Shown in pieces: positions 8,094 to 16,554 of a stretch of 64,000 nt of DNA. Each line of letters opens with the position of its first letter. Position 1 is the first letter of the stretch. Made by a program: the position numbers and the translations under genes. Source of the DNA: Candidatus Parcubacteria bacterium (GTDB taxonomy: Bacteria; Patescibacteria; Paceibacteria; UBA6257; HR35); contig BPJI01000002.1 in assembly GCA_026004535.1 (NCBI GenBank), positions 1 to 64,000 of the forward strand. The letters are read 5' to 3'. The notes beneath the pieces are model-generated. The model did not search any database, was not told where the DNA came from, and worked only from the letters and a program-made list of their open reading frames with translations.

Positions 8094-10220
8094 TCAGTTA
8101 TTCGTTGAAAATGTTCTTGACAATAATAAAATACCTGACAATATCATAGCACTCATAACAACAATTGATATTGTTTTTCTTTTTCTTAATTCTTCCAATC
8201 TTTTTTCATCATCATTGTTTGGATTTTGTGCATATTGCTGTGCTTGTAATAGTGCTTGTGTCAATTCTTGATTTACGTTTGGGTCGTTTTCATTTACATT
8301 GTCAGCGGGAACGTTTGTTTCTTGGGCTGGTATAAATAATTGTATCAATTCAATAACACTTTGTGCTAAAGCAGCAATTTGAGCAAGGTCTAACGCAGTT
8401 TTTGCGGTGGCTGCTGCAGTCGTTCCACCATCCAAATAATATTCGTAATAACTATTCAAATATTCCAATTCTTCATCCGGTATATTAGCGGTTTCTAAAT
8501 AATAAAAGTGCGTGTTTTTATAATAATCGGTTTTACTTAAATCCAATTCCATAAAATCAATATCATAAGCAATGTCGTTTGCTATATCTTTTAATCCAAC
8601 TTTTCTTTTCCATCCAAACGGGTCTTTAAATAAGATATTTTTTGCTTTTCTTGTTGCACCTATTTCAACAGAAGCATCTAAATTGATTTTATCGAAACCA
8701 ATTTTTTTAACCATCTCATCTATGAATTTTTTGTATCTCTCCGGGTCTTGCTCTTTTACCATTTTCAATACCGAAGCATATCCCCAAAGATTTGACCTTA
8801 AAGCACCTATGAATGAAGCACGTAAGTTTCCAAACATAATTGCTGTCGGCGGGAATACACGTTTAATAAACCTGTTAAACACACTCATTCCCCTTTCTGA
8901 TTTTACCAATTCCCTGAATTTTTTACGTTCATCTTTGATCTTCTCTCTTACTGATTTCCAACAATCTGCTTGTTTTTTGCTTAAAATCAAAAAAGACGAA
9001 CCGCACTGTTGTCTTCCTTGACGTCTTAATTCTTTTATTTTATTACGCTTTTCTTTGCGTTTCTCACGAATAATTTTTTTTCTTTCCAATTTAGATTTTA
9101 ACTTTTCTTCTCTTAATAATACTCGTTCTAACTTTTTGCGTTTTCTTGGATTAGTTTTGGCTTTCTCCATTAATTTTTGCTTTCTCTTTTCCAATCTTTT
9201 TAAACGCCATTTGTCAAATATCAATTCATTTTCGTTTCCTTCCAAATCGCTTAATATAATAAAAAACAATTTTGCTCCTTCATCTTTTGTAAGCAGACCA
9301 TTATTAACATATCGGAAAACCTTTTCATAAACATAATCTTCTAATTGATTTGCCGTTTCTTCGTCATTTTCTTTTATTAATTGCTTGTAAAAATAAATAT
9401 TTTGAGGCGTTACAATATCTTCATATATTGCCCTTGCCAAAAATTCTTTATCGGTTTGCAAATGAATATCAAATTTGATTTCATTATCTATATCATAAGA
9501 CACTCCGTTTGGAAGCACATTATCATCGCCTTTCACATGTGTAATGATATAATCGCAAAATTCAACATCATCAAAAGGATGGTGAGGTATATTTTTTAGT
9601 AGTTTGATATTTGATTGTACTGTATAAAGAAACAATACAACATCAGTAATGGCATAATAAATAAACGGATGAAATTCAATTGTATCTAAAAAGGTAGTAA
9701 CATTTCCATCATTTTTTACAAGAATACCTATATCTTCATTTGCAGTTTGAACAAGTAAAATAGAATTTAAAAAGTCATCAATATTGCCATTTGCAGAAAT
9801 ATCAATTTTTACAGGTTTTTCTTTTAGGTTGTTATCAAGTCCTTTAAAATTTAATTCAAATTTTACCAATGCGTTTCTTACAATTTTTTTAATTCTTGCC
9901 TTTCCTATGCTATCACGGAAGTTTATGCTTAAATCATTTAATAATTTTTCAAACTTTAATTCGGCTTTCTTGTCTTTTATACCTGCGTTCAGCAAGTTAT
10001 ACAATGTATATCCTACATTAAACCAATTATATGCAATTATGTTGAATATTGCGTCTGCTGTTAATGTTTTATCATTATGTAAATTTCTTTCTTTTGCATA
10101 ACGTAAAAAGTTTTTGTATCTTTTATGGAAATACTTTTCCAAAACAATTTTTTTGCCCGTTTCTGTTGATATATTTGATTCTATCGTGCTTAAATTTTTA
10201 TTGATTGAAACTGCTTTCAT
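8094..10220 (-). CDS. Large C-anchored protein with basic coiled-coil core (708 aa)
   Basis: Residues 1-350 are soluble alpha/beta without a recognised domain. Residues about 345-410 are extremely rich in Lys, Arg and Glu (KKLERVLLREEKLKSK and similar) and should form a charged helix or nucleic-acid-binding segment. Residues about 600-640 form an Ala/Thr-rich helical region (TTAAATAKTALDLAQIAALA) and the last 25 residues contain a membrane segment (about 684-702). This is the longest protein of the left block. The combination of tail anchor and basic core would suit a virion-membrane protein that contacts DNA, but no family supports that. Confidence 0.75.
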   Translation of the reverse strand: MKAVSINKNLSTIESNISTETGKKIVLEKYFHKRYKNFLRYAKERNLHNDKTLTADAIFNIIAYNWFNVGYTLYNLLNAGIKDKKAELKFEKLLNDLSINFRDSIGKARIKKIVRNALVKFELNFKGLDNNLKEKPVKIDISANGNIDDFLNSILLVQTANEDIGILVKNDGNVTTFLDTIEFHPFIYYAITDVVLFLYTVQSNIKLLKNIPHHPFDDVEFCDYIITHVKGDDNVLPNGVSYDIDNEIKFDIHLQTDKEFLARAIYEDIVTPQNIYFYKQLIKENDEETANQLEDYVYEKVFRYVNNGLLTKDEGAKLFFIILSDLEGNENELIFDKWRLKRLEKRKQKLMEKAKTNPRKRKKLERVLLREEKLKSKLERKKIIREKRKEKRNKIKELRRQGRQQCGSSFLILSKKQADCWKSVREKIKDERKKFRELVKSERGMSVFNRFIKRVFPPTAIMFGNLRASFIGALRSNLWGYASVLKMVKEQDPERYKKFIDEMVKKIGFDKINLDASVEIGATRKAKNILFKDPFGWKRKVGLKDIANDIAYDIDFMELDLSKTDYYKNTHFYYLETANIPDEELEYLNSYYEYYLDGGTTAAATAKTALDLAQIAALAQSVIELIQLFIPAQETNVPADNVNENDPNVNQELTQALLQAQQYAQNPNNDDEKRLEELRKRKTISIVVMSAMILSGILLLSRTFSTNN

Positions 10221-10232
10221 AATTGTAAAATT

Positions 10233-10460
10233 TTATAGAAATGTATAGTTTTTTAATTTGTTAATTTCCTCTTCTCTTAATAGATTGTAGTTTTCAATCC
10301 TGCCATGAATATACTCTGCAATGAATAGAAATATCGCAGGATAAATAATTTTAGAAAGTAGGTTATTTTTGGTTAAATGAGCAAATAAGAAGCCGCCCGT
10401 AATGGCAATTACGTAATTTAGTTTCTTATAGTTATCATCATATATTTTTGTTTCATTCAC
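10233..10460 (-). CDS. Two-span membrane hairpin protein (75 aa)
   Basis: Hydrophobic segments at about residues 15-30 and 37-52 form a likely hairpin, with a charged C-terminus. There are no recognised motifs. The start lies inside the end of the upstream gene (8-bp overlap), showing coupled expression with the tail-anchored protein at 10453-10761. Confidence 0.75.
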   Translation of the reverse strand: MNETKIYDDNYKKLNYVIAITGGFLFAHLTKNNLLSKIIYPAIFLFIAEYIHGRIENYNLLREEEINKLKNYTFL

Positions 10461-10761
10461 TTTTAAATAATACGCTTATTAAAGATATAAGTAACAAAGA
10501 AACTGATGCTATTCCAATGATATAAAATATTTTATTTACTTCAATTTTATCTTTTTCTTCTTCATTATTTTCATTTTTCAATATATCTTCATCGTTCCCC
10601 GTATATGTTTCGCTTTGGTATAAATTATCGTTAAACAATTTATCCAAATAATTTTTAATGTCTGTAAGTGCTTTTGAAGAGTTAATGTTTAATGAAGGAT
10701 TGCCTTCATTGGATATATCAAGATGTTTTTTGTCGTCGCTATTTAAATAGTTGATAACCAT
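10453..10761 (-). CDS. Tail-anchored protein (102 aa)
   Basis: The N-terminal 70 residues are soluble and acidic (DEDILKNENNEEEKDKIE). One membrane segment at about 78-99 ends with only three residues after it, a classic tail-anchor arrangement. It is one of four consecutive genes with this plan (to 12682). No family is recognised. The gene lies 2 bp after the 184-aa tail-anchored gene. Confidence 0.75.
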   Translation of the reverse strand: MVINYLNSDDKKHLDISNEGNPSLNINSSKALTDIKNYLDKLFNDNLYQSETYTGNDEDILKNENNEEEKDKIEVNKIFYIIGIASVSLLLISLISVLFKSE

Positions 10762-10763
10762 AA

Positions 10764-11318
10764 TTAGAGTTTTCTTAAAATAAGTGCAATAACTAATATT
10801 GCCAAAATAATTTTGATGTATTCTAATTGTTTTTTAGTTATTTGAAATGTAACCTTTTCAACGTTTCCTTGATTTGTGTTTTGTTGTGTGTTTGTGTTTG
10901 TGGTGTTTGATATATTTGATGTGGTGTTATTTTGGTCTGATACAGGTGAAAATATGGTTATTTTTACAGTTTGAAAATCTTGTATGTCTTTCGTTAAATT
11001 TGCAGCTAATAACTCTCTTTCGCTTTTAGGATAGTCAATATTGTTGATAAATTCAAATATCTTTTTAGTAACATAATCTGCGTCGTCTTTAAATTCAATT
11101 CCCTTATTGCTTAAAAAATCTTTAAAAATATTCTCTACATACTTTTTATCTTTATCTAATTTGTACTTAATGAAAACTCTTAAATCTTCCTCTTTTACAT
11201 TAAATTCAACAAATGTAGGTGGTGCTAATCTTGATGTCTCTGTATCAAGTAAATATGTGTAATTATAATGAGAATAGTCAAGCACATTTTCAAGGTCTCT
11301 GAATATTACGTCTGCCAT
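10764..11318 (-). CDS. Tail-anchored protein with Thr/Asn linker (184 aa)
   Basis: A soluble domain (about 1-120) is followed by a Thr/Asn/Gln-rich linker (about 124-150), a short strand and a tail anchor at about 163-182 that ends in RKL. The linker plus anchor plan is shared with the next two upstream genes, suggesting a set of proteins displayed from one membrane. No family is recognised. It begins 8 bp after the end of the 270-aa gene. Confidence 0.75.
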   Translation of the reverse strand: MADVIFRDLENVLDYSHYNYTYLLDTETSRLAPPTFVEFNVKEEDLRVFIKYKLDKDKKYVENIFKDFLSNKGIEFKDDADYVTKKIFEFINNIDYPKSERELLAANLTKDIQDFQTVKITIFSPVSDQNNTTSNISNTTNTNTQQNTNQGNVEKVTFQITKKQLEYIKIILAILVIALILRKL

Positions 11319-11326
11319 AGTTGTAA

Positions 11327-12139
11327 TTATTGTTTTGCTTTTAATATAAAATAACCTATTAACGAAAGCATTAAAACCGATACACCAACAATTATGTAAA
11401 CCATAGAGTTATCTTTTTCAGTTGGTGTGTTGGGATTTGTTGTAATAATAATAGGCGTATTTGAGCTACCGCTTGTAGTTGTTGATGATGTGTTACTTTT
11501 ATTACCTTTAAGTGTTCCGAATAAATTAGAAGCACTATTTAATAAGTTACCAAAAGCATTTAAAGTATCTGGAAGTGATTTTTTAGGTTGAGGTGAAGAT
11601 GTAGATGATGAAGAAGAAGTGCTGCTTGATTGTTGTGCCGTATCATAAGATAAACTTTCTCCCAATGAAACAATATAAAGCATAATTGCTTGTGCAAGAT
11701 TTATATCTTGAGTAGTTCTAATTTTTTCTGCAATTGCATCCATCAATTGTTTTGGGTCGCTTTTATATGTTATGTTATATTTATCTAAAATAGCCATTAA
11801 TGTGGCATCTTTATTTTTAATTTTTTCAATAAATAAAGGCAATATTTTCTCTTCATCAAATCTTAAATCAATAACACCATTGTCAACATTTTCAAATGCA
11901 GAATCCAAAAGATACTTATGCGTGTTCTCATCCATAAAAACATCATAAGTTAAATTACTTCCTACAATATTGGGATAAAGTGATTTTGCCCTATTTAATT
12001 TCTTGTATTTATAGGTCAAATTAAGATTTTGTATTATATTTTTTCCAATGCATTTATTTGCGTTTATTGAAGTAATAGGGATTAAATCGCCTGTAGGTAA
12101 CAGGCATTTTCCTTCAGGTATAGTGATTGTTGCAGCCAT
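11327..12139 (-). CDS. Tail-anchored protein with Ser/Thr stalk (270 aa)
   Basis: Residues 1-165 form a soluble domain starting with a short beta region (ATITIPEGKCLLP). A serine/threonine-rich stalk (about 168-240, including SSSTSSSSSTSS) leads to a tail anchor at about 245-266 and a KAKQ end. Ser/Thr stalks commonly lift domains from a membrane and are O-glycosylated in Bacteroidota at D-S/T motifs, but such sites are not clear here. It is part of the tail-anchored series. No family is recognised. Confidence 0.75.
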   Translation of the reverse strand: MAATITIPEGKCLLPTGDLIPITSINANKCIGKNIIQNLNLTYKYKKLNRAKSLYPNIVGSNLTYDVFMDENTHKYLLDSAFENVDNGVIDLRFDEEKILPLFIEKIKNKDATLMAILDKYNITYKSDPKQLMDAIAEKIRTTQDINLAQAIMLYIVSLGESLSYDTAQQSSSTSSSSSTSSPQPKKSLPDTLNAFGNLLNSASNLFGTLKGNKSNTSSTTTSGSSNTPIIITTNPNTPTEKDNSMVYIIVGVSVLMLSLIGYFILKAKQ

Positions 12140-12142
12140 AAT

Positions 12143-12682
12143 TTAAAATTTAAAAATTAGTTTTGATATATTGTATGTAAATATTAGTCCAACGCCAAGT
12201 AAAAATAAGTTTAATAATGTTTTTTTGTCAATATAGATATTAATATAAACTACATTCGCATTATTATTAGTGTCCATATAAAACTTTTCGCTTTTTTCTT
12301 TAATATCTTTCAGTATTTCTTCGTCGTGTATATCCAAATATTTAAGATTTTCAAAAGCATCTGATAAAGTATTTTTATTTACATCATATTCCAAGTTATC
12401 ATTTTCAGTAAAGTCAAAAAATAATGTCCGAAAGTCAGAGTAAATGATTCTTTTTTGCTCTTCGTTAATGACTAAATTATCTAAATCATTAACAAAAGAT
12501 TTTAATAGATTTTTTGAAGTCAATAAGATATTTTTCTGTTTTTCGCCGGCCAAAATATCATCTCTTAACTGCATTAAAGATTTTACATAATTGTCAGAAA
12601 GAGATTGGGGCAATAAAACAGAGTAATGGATAATGAATTTGTCTAAATTTTTTAAGAATGTCAAGTATTTATCCTTATCCAT
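12143..12682 (-). CDS. Tail-anchored protein (179 aa)
   Basis: The N-terminal 140 residues are soluble and mainly helical. A tail anchor at about 156-177 ends with KF. It is the first gene after the terminator at about 12.7 kb and so the first of the lower-expressed membrane block if the terminator is leaky. No family is recognised. Confidence 0.75.
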   Translation of the reverse strand: MDKDKYLTFLKNLDKFIIHYSVLLPQSLSDNYVKSLMQLRDDILAGEKQKNILLTSKNLLKSFVNDLDNLVINEEQKRIIYSDFRTLFFDFTENDNLEYDVNKNTLSDAFENLKYLDIHDEEILKDIKEKSEKFYMDTNNNANVVYINIYIDKKTLLNLFLLGVGLIFTYNISKLIFKF

Positions 12683-12691
12683 ACTTTGTTT

Positions 12692-12723
12692 TTTTAAAAA
12701 AAGGGCGGTTTTATCCGCCCTTT
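12692..12723 (-). terminator. Intrinsic terminator after the candidate capsid gene
   Basis: On the minus strand, AAAGGGCGG and CCGCCCTTT form a 9-bp stem around a short ATAAAA loop, followed by a run of T. It lies 19 bp downstream of the stop of the 264-aa gene and just ahead of the tail-anchored series. This arrangement lets the capsid-like gene be transcribed more strongly than the genes beyond. Confidence 0.85.
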
Positions 12724-12741
12724 ATGTTGTAAATAAAGAAA

Positions 12742-13536
12742 TTAACGGCTGAATAATCCGCCCAAAATTGAGCGTTTTTCAACGGGTTGGCTTTCCATAG
12801 GTTGGTCGATGGAAGGAGCAGGTGCTTGAATGGTAGCAGCCGATTTAACCATTCCGCCTACTTCAGCAATGGGTCTACCACCAATCATAGGAGTCGCAGG
12901 CACTGCTGAAGGTTCTAAAGGTCTTACCACAGGGCTTGCACCAAACAATTGATTAGAAGGTACTACTTGATTACCTACGAAGAAATTGAAGGTAATAGAA
13001 GAGTTAGGAGCAATGATACCAACGATGCTTGTTTTTGCATCTACTTTAATTTGCAACGGAACATCAACGATGCTTTGGTTTTGATAACGTCCGTCAATGA
13101 AAGCAGAAACAGGTATGGAACTTGTGAGAGCCTTGCCTGAAGCATCTTTGGTTACTACTTTCAAAATTTGTTGCAAATTTGTTTGTGTTTGTGAAACAAT
13201 ACGAACACCTGCAAATACGGTAGGTTGGTTTGCGGTTTGTGTGTAAATTTCGGCATAGGTCAAATCAGGGTCGCCGGTAGTAATCCTAATTACACCACCG
13301 GAGGTTGGTACACCTTGTAGGTTTTGCTCACTCGGGTCGGTGATTTGAAACCTGTTGAAGTTAAATAACACAAATCTACCTTGATTTGCAGGGTCGGTGT
13401 TTGTAACAATAATTGAATAAGGGATAGAAGTCATTGCATACGGCAAAGTCCCTGCGGGAAGGCATCCTGAATCTAAAAGATAGTCATGCCCATCCCCCAT
13501 GTCGTATGCGAATCCAGTTTTTAAATTCCTGTTCAT
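12742..13536 (-). CDS. Candidate major capsid protein, beta-rich (264 aa)
   Basis: The product has no membrane segment. Residues about 35-205 form ten or more predicted beta strands: IPYSIIVTN, GRFVLFNFNRF, GGVIRITTG, AEIYTQT, FAGVRIVSQ, QILKVVTKD, SIPVSAFI, VDVPLQIKVD, IVGIIAPNSSITFNFFV. Residues 210-264 are a Pro/Ala-rich tail ending LGGLFSR. Length and all-beta content suit a compact jelly-roll capsid protein of the PM2/FLiP size class. Base composition is clearly richer in G and C than neighbouring genes, it is preceded by a well-formed leader (TTTAAAACTATG) and followed by a strong terminator, all signs of high expression. It could instead be another abundant virion protein such as a single jelly-roll minor capsid or a spike base. 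No direct family match is claimed. Confidence 0.5.
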   Translation of the reverse strand: MNRNLKTGFAYDMGDGHDYLLDSGCLPAGTLPYAMTSIPYSIIVTNTDPANQGRFVLFNFNRFQITDPSEQNLQGVPTSGGVIRITTGDPDLTYAEIYTQTANQPTVFAGVRIVSQTQTNLQQILKVVTKDASGKALTSSIPVSAFIDGRYQNQSIVDVPLQIKVDAKTSIVGIIAPNSSITFNFFVGNQVVPSNQLFGASPVVRPLEPSAVPATPMIGGRPIAEVGGMVKSAATIQAPAPSIDQPMESQPVEKRSILGGLFSR

Positions 13537-13591
13537 AGTTTTAAATTTTTTTGGTTAAACATAATTGTTCATAAAAGAACTGCTTTCATAA

Positions 13592-13696
13592 TTAATTGCC
13601 TTGTTCTTTGGTTGTGATTTTGAAATAAATCACATTGCCAATTACTACAGCAACTACTGAAAGCAGAAGACCGATTAAAACAGATTTTGCGTCCAT
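13592..13696 (-). CDS. 34-aa single-span membrane peptide
   Basis: An ATG at 13696 opens a 34-residue frame ending with TAA at 13592. Residues 4-24 are a continuous hydrophobic segment rich in Leu, Val and Gly; the short tail is basic (KITTKEQ). A TAAATTTG promoter box lies about 35 bp upstream and the capsid candidate follows 55 bp downstream, so this would be the first gene of the minus-strand transcript. Tailless membrane-containing phages such as PRD1 and PM2 encode comparably tiny abundant membrane proteins. That parallel is inference. Confidence 0.7.
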   Translation of the reverse strand: MDAKSVLIGLLLSVVAVVIGNVIYFKITTKEQGN

Positions 13697-13730
13697 AATT
13701 AAAAAGTTTTTAAGGTTAATAATTGCAATA

Positions 13731-13757
13731 CAAATTTAGGTAAATTAAATACACAAT
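13731..13757 (-). promoter_or_regulatory. Promoter of the left (minus-strand) block
   Basis: The minus strand reads TAAATTTG at 13738-13731, a perfect match to the Bacteroidota -7 consensus TAnnTTTG, with a TTTTATTG element 15 bp further upstream as a possible -33 region. It lies about 35 bp ahead of the 34-aa membrane peptide gene and is the only good promoter between it and the divergent control region. Confidence 0.6.
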
Positions 13758-13845
13758 AAAATTTTTTGCTGCTTTTATTTTTGTAGTAATATCATTTAGT
13801 TTTTAACCTACCGCCATTTTAATTATTAACAATACAAATGTGCTG

Positions 13846-13883
<38 letters not shown>

Positions 13884-13954
13884 CTGAATTAACGTTCTAA
13901 CTAAATATCAACCTACGACTCTTATTAACTAAATAAATTAAATTATAATATAAA

Positions 13955-13978
13955 TATTATTATTATTATTATTATTAT
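13955..13978. repeat. ATT trinucleotide microsatellite
   Basis: About eight tandem copies of ATT lie at 13955-13978 in the same non-coding region, between the poly-T tract and the TGTTAATAA repeats. Easily melted repeats of this kind are common in DNA-unwinding elements of replication origins, but here they may only reflect base composition. Confidence 0.8.
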
Positions 13979-13980
13979 CT

Positions 13981-14197
13981 TGTTAATAACTCAAAAAAAA
14001 TCAAAAATTTTTTTGCTAAACAACTGATAATAAATTATTTAAACGCTAAAAGTTATTAACAATTGCTGTTAATAACTTGTTAATAAGTGCCATTTTATTG
14101 TTAATAACCTGTTAATAATATGTTCATTTTATATTTGTTTCAAAATAAGTAACTTAAATAAAAAAATTATTTTTGTATTATTAAAATTGTTAATAAA
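13981..14197. repeat. Iteron-like TGTTAATAA repeat array (candidate origin)
   Basis: Direct copies of TGTTAATAA (usually followed by C) begin at 13981, 14067, 14078, 14099, 14110 and 14188, and inverted copies lie at 13823-13831 and 14053-14061. The copies at 14052-14060 and 14068-14076 form a perfect 9-bp inverted repeat around a 7-bp spacer. The array fills the space between the two divergent gene blocks and sits beside the microsatellite and poly-T tract. Iterons with an AT-rich neighbour are typical of plasmid and phage origins bound by an initiator; a multi-site operator for a regulator of both blocks is the main alternative. Confidence 0.6.
14168..14175 (+). promoter_or_regulatory. Possible -7 promoter box of the rightward block
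   Basis: The sequence TATTTTTG fits TAnnTTTG and lies about 41 bp before the ATG at 14217, the first gene of a plus-strand run that extends to 42.6 kb. It lies just upstream of the last iteron copy, so a protein bound there could affect transcription. Confidence 0.45.
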
Positions 14198-14216
14198 GTT
14201 TTCTAAATTTTAAAAT

Positions 14217-14495
14217 ATGGAAAATTCAGAATTAAAAAGGAAAAATTTCTTGATAAAATCTATTCAAGATTATATTCAAGCAATTGAAAATGAAATAAAT
14301 GAGAAAAAATTTAAAAGTTATGATGATTTATTGTTAATATACAAAAGGATTGAATACATTGAAGCATATATTTTATTCTCGAACGATATTTTTGATGAAA
14401 ATAATGAAAGTGATAAAGAGTTAAAAAAAGAATTGATTAATAAATTAAAAAAACTAAATGAAGAGTTGTATAAAAGAATTGAGATTAATAAATAA
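14217..14495 (+). CDS. Small coiled-coil protein (92 aa)
   Basis: The product is almost entirely charged helix with heptad-like spacing of Ile and Leu, predicted to form a coiled coil, and has no membrane segment. It is the first gene of the rightward block, immediately next to the iteron region and 5 bp before a nuclease-like gene. A regulatory or replication-accessory role is possible from position alone; no family is recognised. Confidence 0.75.
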   Translation: MENSELKRKNFLIKSIQDYIQAIENEINEKKFKSYDDLLLIYKRIEYIEAYILFSNDIFDENNESDKELKKELINKLKKLNEELYKRIEINK

Positions 14496-14500
14496 AAAAT

Positions 14501-14971
14501 ATGTCTAATTTTTATCAATTAAGGAATTTCGGTGGGAACGGAGAAAGTATTTTCAAAGAAGATTTTATTGATTATTTTAAGATACCGTACAAAGACGTAA
14601 GAGACAATATCATTTACAGGAAACTTGAAGTGGACTACATAATAAATGGTGATGTAAAAATTGAAATTAAAACTACAAATTCGACAAATTACTTGTATTT
14701 TCTTGAATATAAACTCTATAAAAAAACGAATGAAATAAAAACAGGTTGGTTTTATTATTCAAACTCAAATTTTTTTGTTTTTGTATTGATTAAAACAAGA
14801 AAAATTATTTTCTTAAAAAGAACGGATGAATTTTATATTTATTACGAAAAACACATTAAAAACAAATATAAACTAATTGAAGACGACCAGAATACAATAA
14901 TCTCATATTATAGAAAAGTGCCAATAAAATCTTTAAGAAATTTCATTGTAGAATATCAAAGATACATTTAA
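14501..14971 (+). CDS. PD-(D/E)XK-type nuclease-like protein (156 aa)
   Basis: The segment around residues 41-58 reads KLEVDYIINGDVKIEIKTT, giving Asp45 and the Glu55-x-Lys57 pair on adjacent strands as in the PD-(D/E)XK nuclease core; GES at about 14-16 could supply the helix-borne acidic residue. The rest is alternating strands and helices of about the right length for a compact resolvase or endonuclease. Substrate is unknown. It lies next to the candidate origin and upstream of a giant helicase, so a replication or recombination role is plausible. Confidence 0.6.
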   Translation: MSNFYQLRNFGGNGESIFKEDFIDYFKIPYKDVRDNIIYRKLEVDYIINGDVKIEIKTTNSTNYLYFLEYKLYKKTNEIKTGWFYYSNSNFFVFVLIKTRKIIFLKRTDEFYIYYEKHIKNKYKLIEDDQNTIISYYRKVPIKSLRNFIVEYQRYI

Positions 14972-14994
14972 TTTTGTATTAAAAGAATTAATAA

Positions 14995-15825
14995 ATGCAG
15001 GAAAATTTAAAAAATAAATTTCAAGAATTGATAAATGGCAGTATAAATCAACCTTATATTGAGTATTTATATAATAATTATGTTCAAAAAAAAATTGAAA
15101 TATCTCAAAAAATAGGATTGCAGAAAAGACAAATATTAGTTTACACAAAAAGCGAATCCGAATATATTGAGAAAGCATATAAGCATTACTTCGATGTTAT
15201 ACTTCCAGAGTTTTTTTCCATATTGTTTTTAAATTTTATCTTTACAATACATAATAAAAATAAATGCAGGGAGGAAAAAATACAAAAAAAGGTTTCTTAT
15301 ATCAATAAATTGACGAAATATTATTTGTATAATTATCAATACTCAAATACAAAGTATGGGAATTATGATTATAAAAATGACACGATTGCCATTGAGTTTC
15401 TTATATTTATGATTTATTATTATGATTTTGCTCTAAATATGAAAGTAATGAACAAAGATGAGATAAAAAGATTGCATACAAAATTATACGAAATAGACAA
15501 GAACGAATCTATTCTGCTTGCAAATTCATACGTTTTTAATTTGGCAAATGATATAATCTTGAATAAAGAAATGCTTAATAATATGCAGTTTAATCAATTA
15601 TTTTTTTTATTAAATTTGCAAAACTTATGTCTTTTTATGCTCGGAAAGTCAATTAATAACAATAGTTTTTATTTTGGAAGTTTTTACAAAGTATTCAATG
15701 AAAAAATAGACAATCAGAAAGATATTGTAAGCAGTTTATTTTTAAATCAAAATAAAAACATAAGTATTATATTTGGCAACGAATATTTGCAAAATATAAA
15801 ATCAAAAATAAATAGCAAAAAATGA
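14995..15825 (+). CDS. Uncharacterised helical protein (276 aa)
   Basis: The product is rich in Lys, Asn, Ile and Tyr and predicted mainly helical; hydrophobic stretches such as FSILFLNFIFTIH are too polar at the edges to be certain membrane spans. It ends in an ATGA overlap with the next gene, so the two are coupled. No family is recognised. The placement before the helicase suggests a shared replication or transcription module. Confidence 0.75.
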   Translation: MQENLKNKFQELINGSINQPYIEYLYNNYVQKKIEISQKIGLQKRQILVYTKSESEYIEKAYKHYFDVILPEFFSILFLNFIFTIHNKNKCREEKIQKKVSYINKLTKYYLYNYQYSNTKYGNYDYKNDTIAIEFLIFMIYYYDFALNMKVMNKDEIKRLHTKLYEIDKNESILLANSYVFNLANDIILNKEMLNNMQFNQLFFLLNLQNLCLFMLGKSINNNSFYFGSFYKVFNEKIDNQKDIVSSLFLNQNKNISIIFGNEYLQNIKSKINSKK

Positions 15826-16532
15826 AAACAACTTATTTTGATAAGCAAGGTAAATCTTACTTCTATAATCAATACTTGATAAAAAATTATAAACAAATTT
15901 TTTTATCAATTCCACTTGGTGGGGTAATGAATGATATTAGCATGTCAGAATATTTTAAAAGTTTTGTTGGTAGCATATCGGAGCAAATAATCTTATATTC
16001 TTTCCTTGAAATGATAAACAATGAAGATGATATATTAAATGAGTATCTAAATAGAAGCCAATATGCTAAATTAGAAGAAATATCCGATAAATATAAGTAC
16101 CTAATAGACATGCCTTTTATGTATGATGAGTTAAAACAATTTTATAATTCACTTGATAATAAAACTATGTTGCAATTTGAATCTAATTTAGTTAGATACA
16201 TAAACCAAACAATAAATTCAGACGAATTTGTAGATTATTTTAATTTACCAAATAATGACTATTATTTAGATTATTCTGACGAAAATCAACTATTTAATGA
16301 ATTGCCGGAAGTAATTAACGGATATTTAATTGAAAACAGCGACGTTTATTTTAACATAAATAAAAACTTTAGAATTTTAATACAATTTGCAGAAGAGTTG
16401 TATAAAAAAGATAAAACAAAAAAAGTTATTGAACCTGTAAAAAATAACTGCTACAAATATCTTTCAGAAAATGAAATAGTCAACTTATACGATAGGTTGA
16501 ATAATATAAAATATGCTTTATCATATAAATAA
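15822..16532 (+). CDS. Uncharacterised protein (236 aa)
   Basis: The product is soluble and mainly helical with many acidic residues. It begins with an ATGA overlap on the previous gene and precedes the 2190-residue helicase by 22 bp. The start segment TTYFDKQGKSYFYNQYLI and the rest match nothing I recognise. It is likely a partner of the flanking genes. Confidence 0.75.
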   Translation: MKTTYFDKQGKSYFYNQYLIKNYKQIFLSIPLGGVMNDISMSEYFKSFVGSISEQIILYSFLEMINNEDDILNEYLNRSQYAKLEEISDKYKYLIDMPFMYDELKQFYNSLDNKTMLQFESNLVRYINQTINSDEFVDYFNLPNNDYYLDYSDENQLFNELPEVINGYLIENSDVYFNINKNFRILIQFAEELYKKDKTKKVIEPVKNNCYKYLSENEIVNLYDRLNNIKYALSYK

Positions 16533-16554
16533 AACAAACTAAAAATTTATTACT

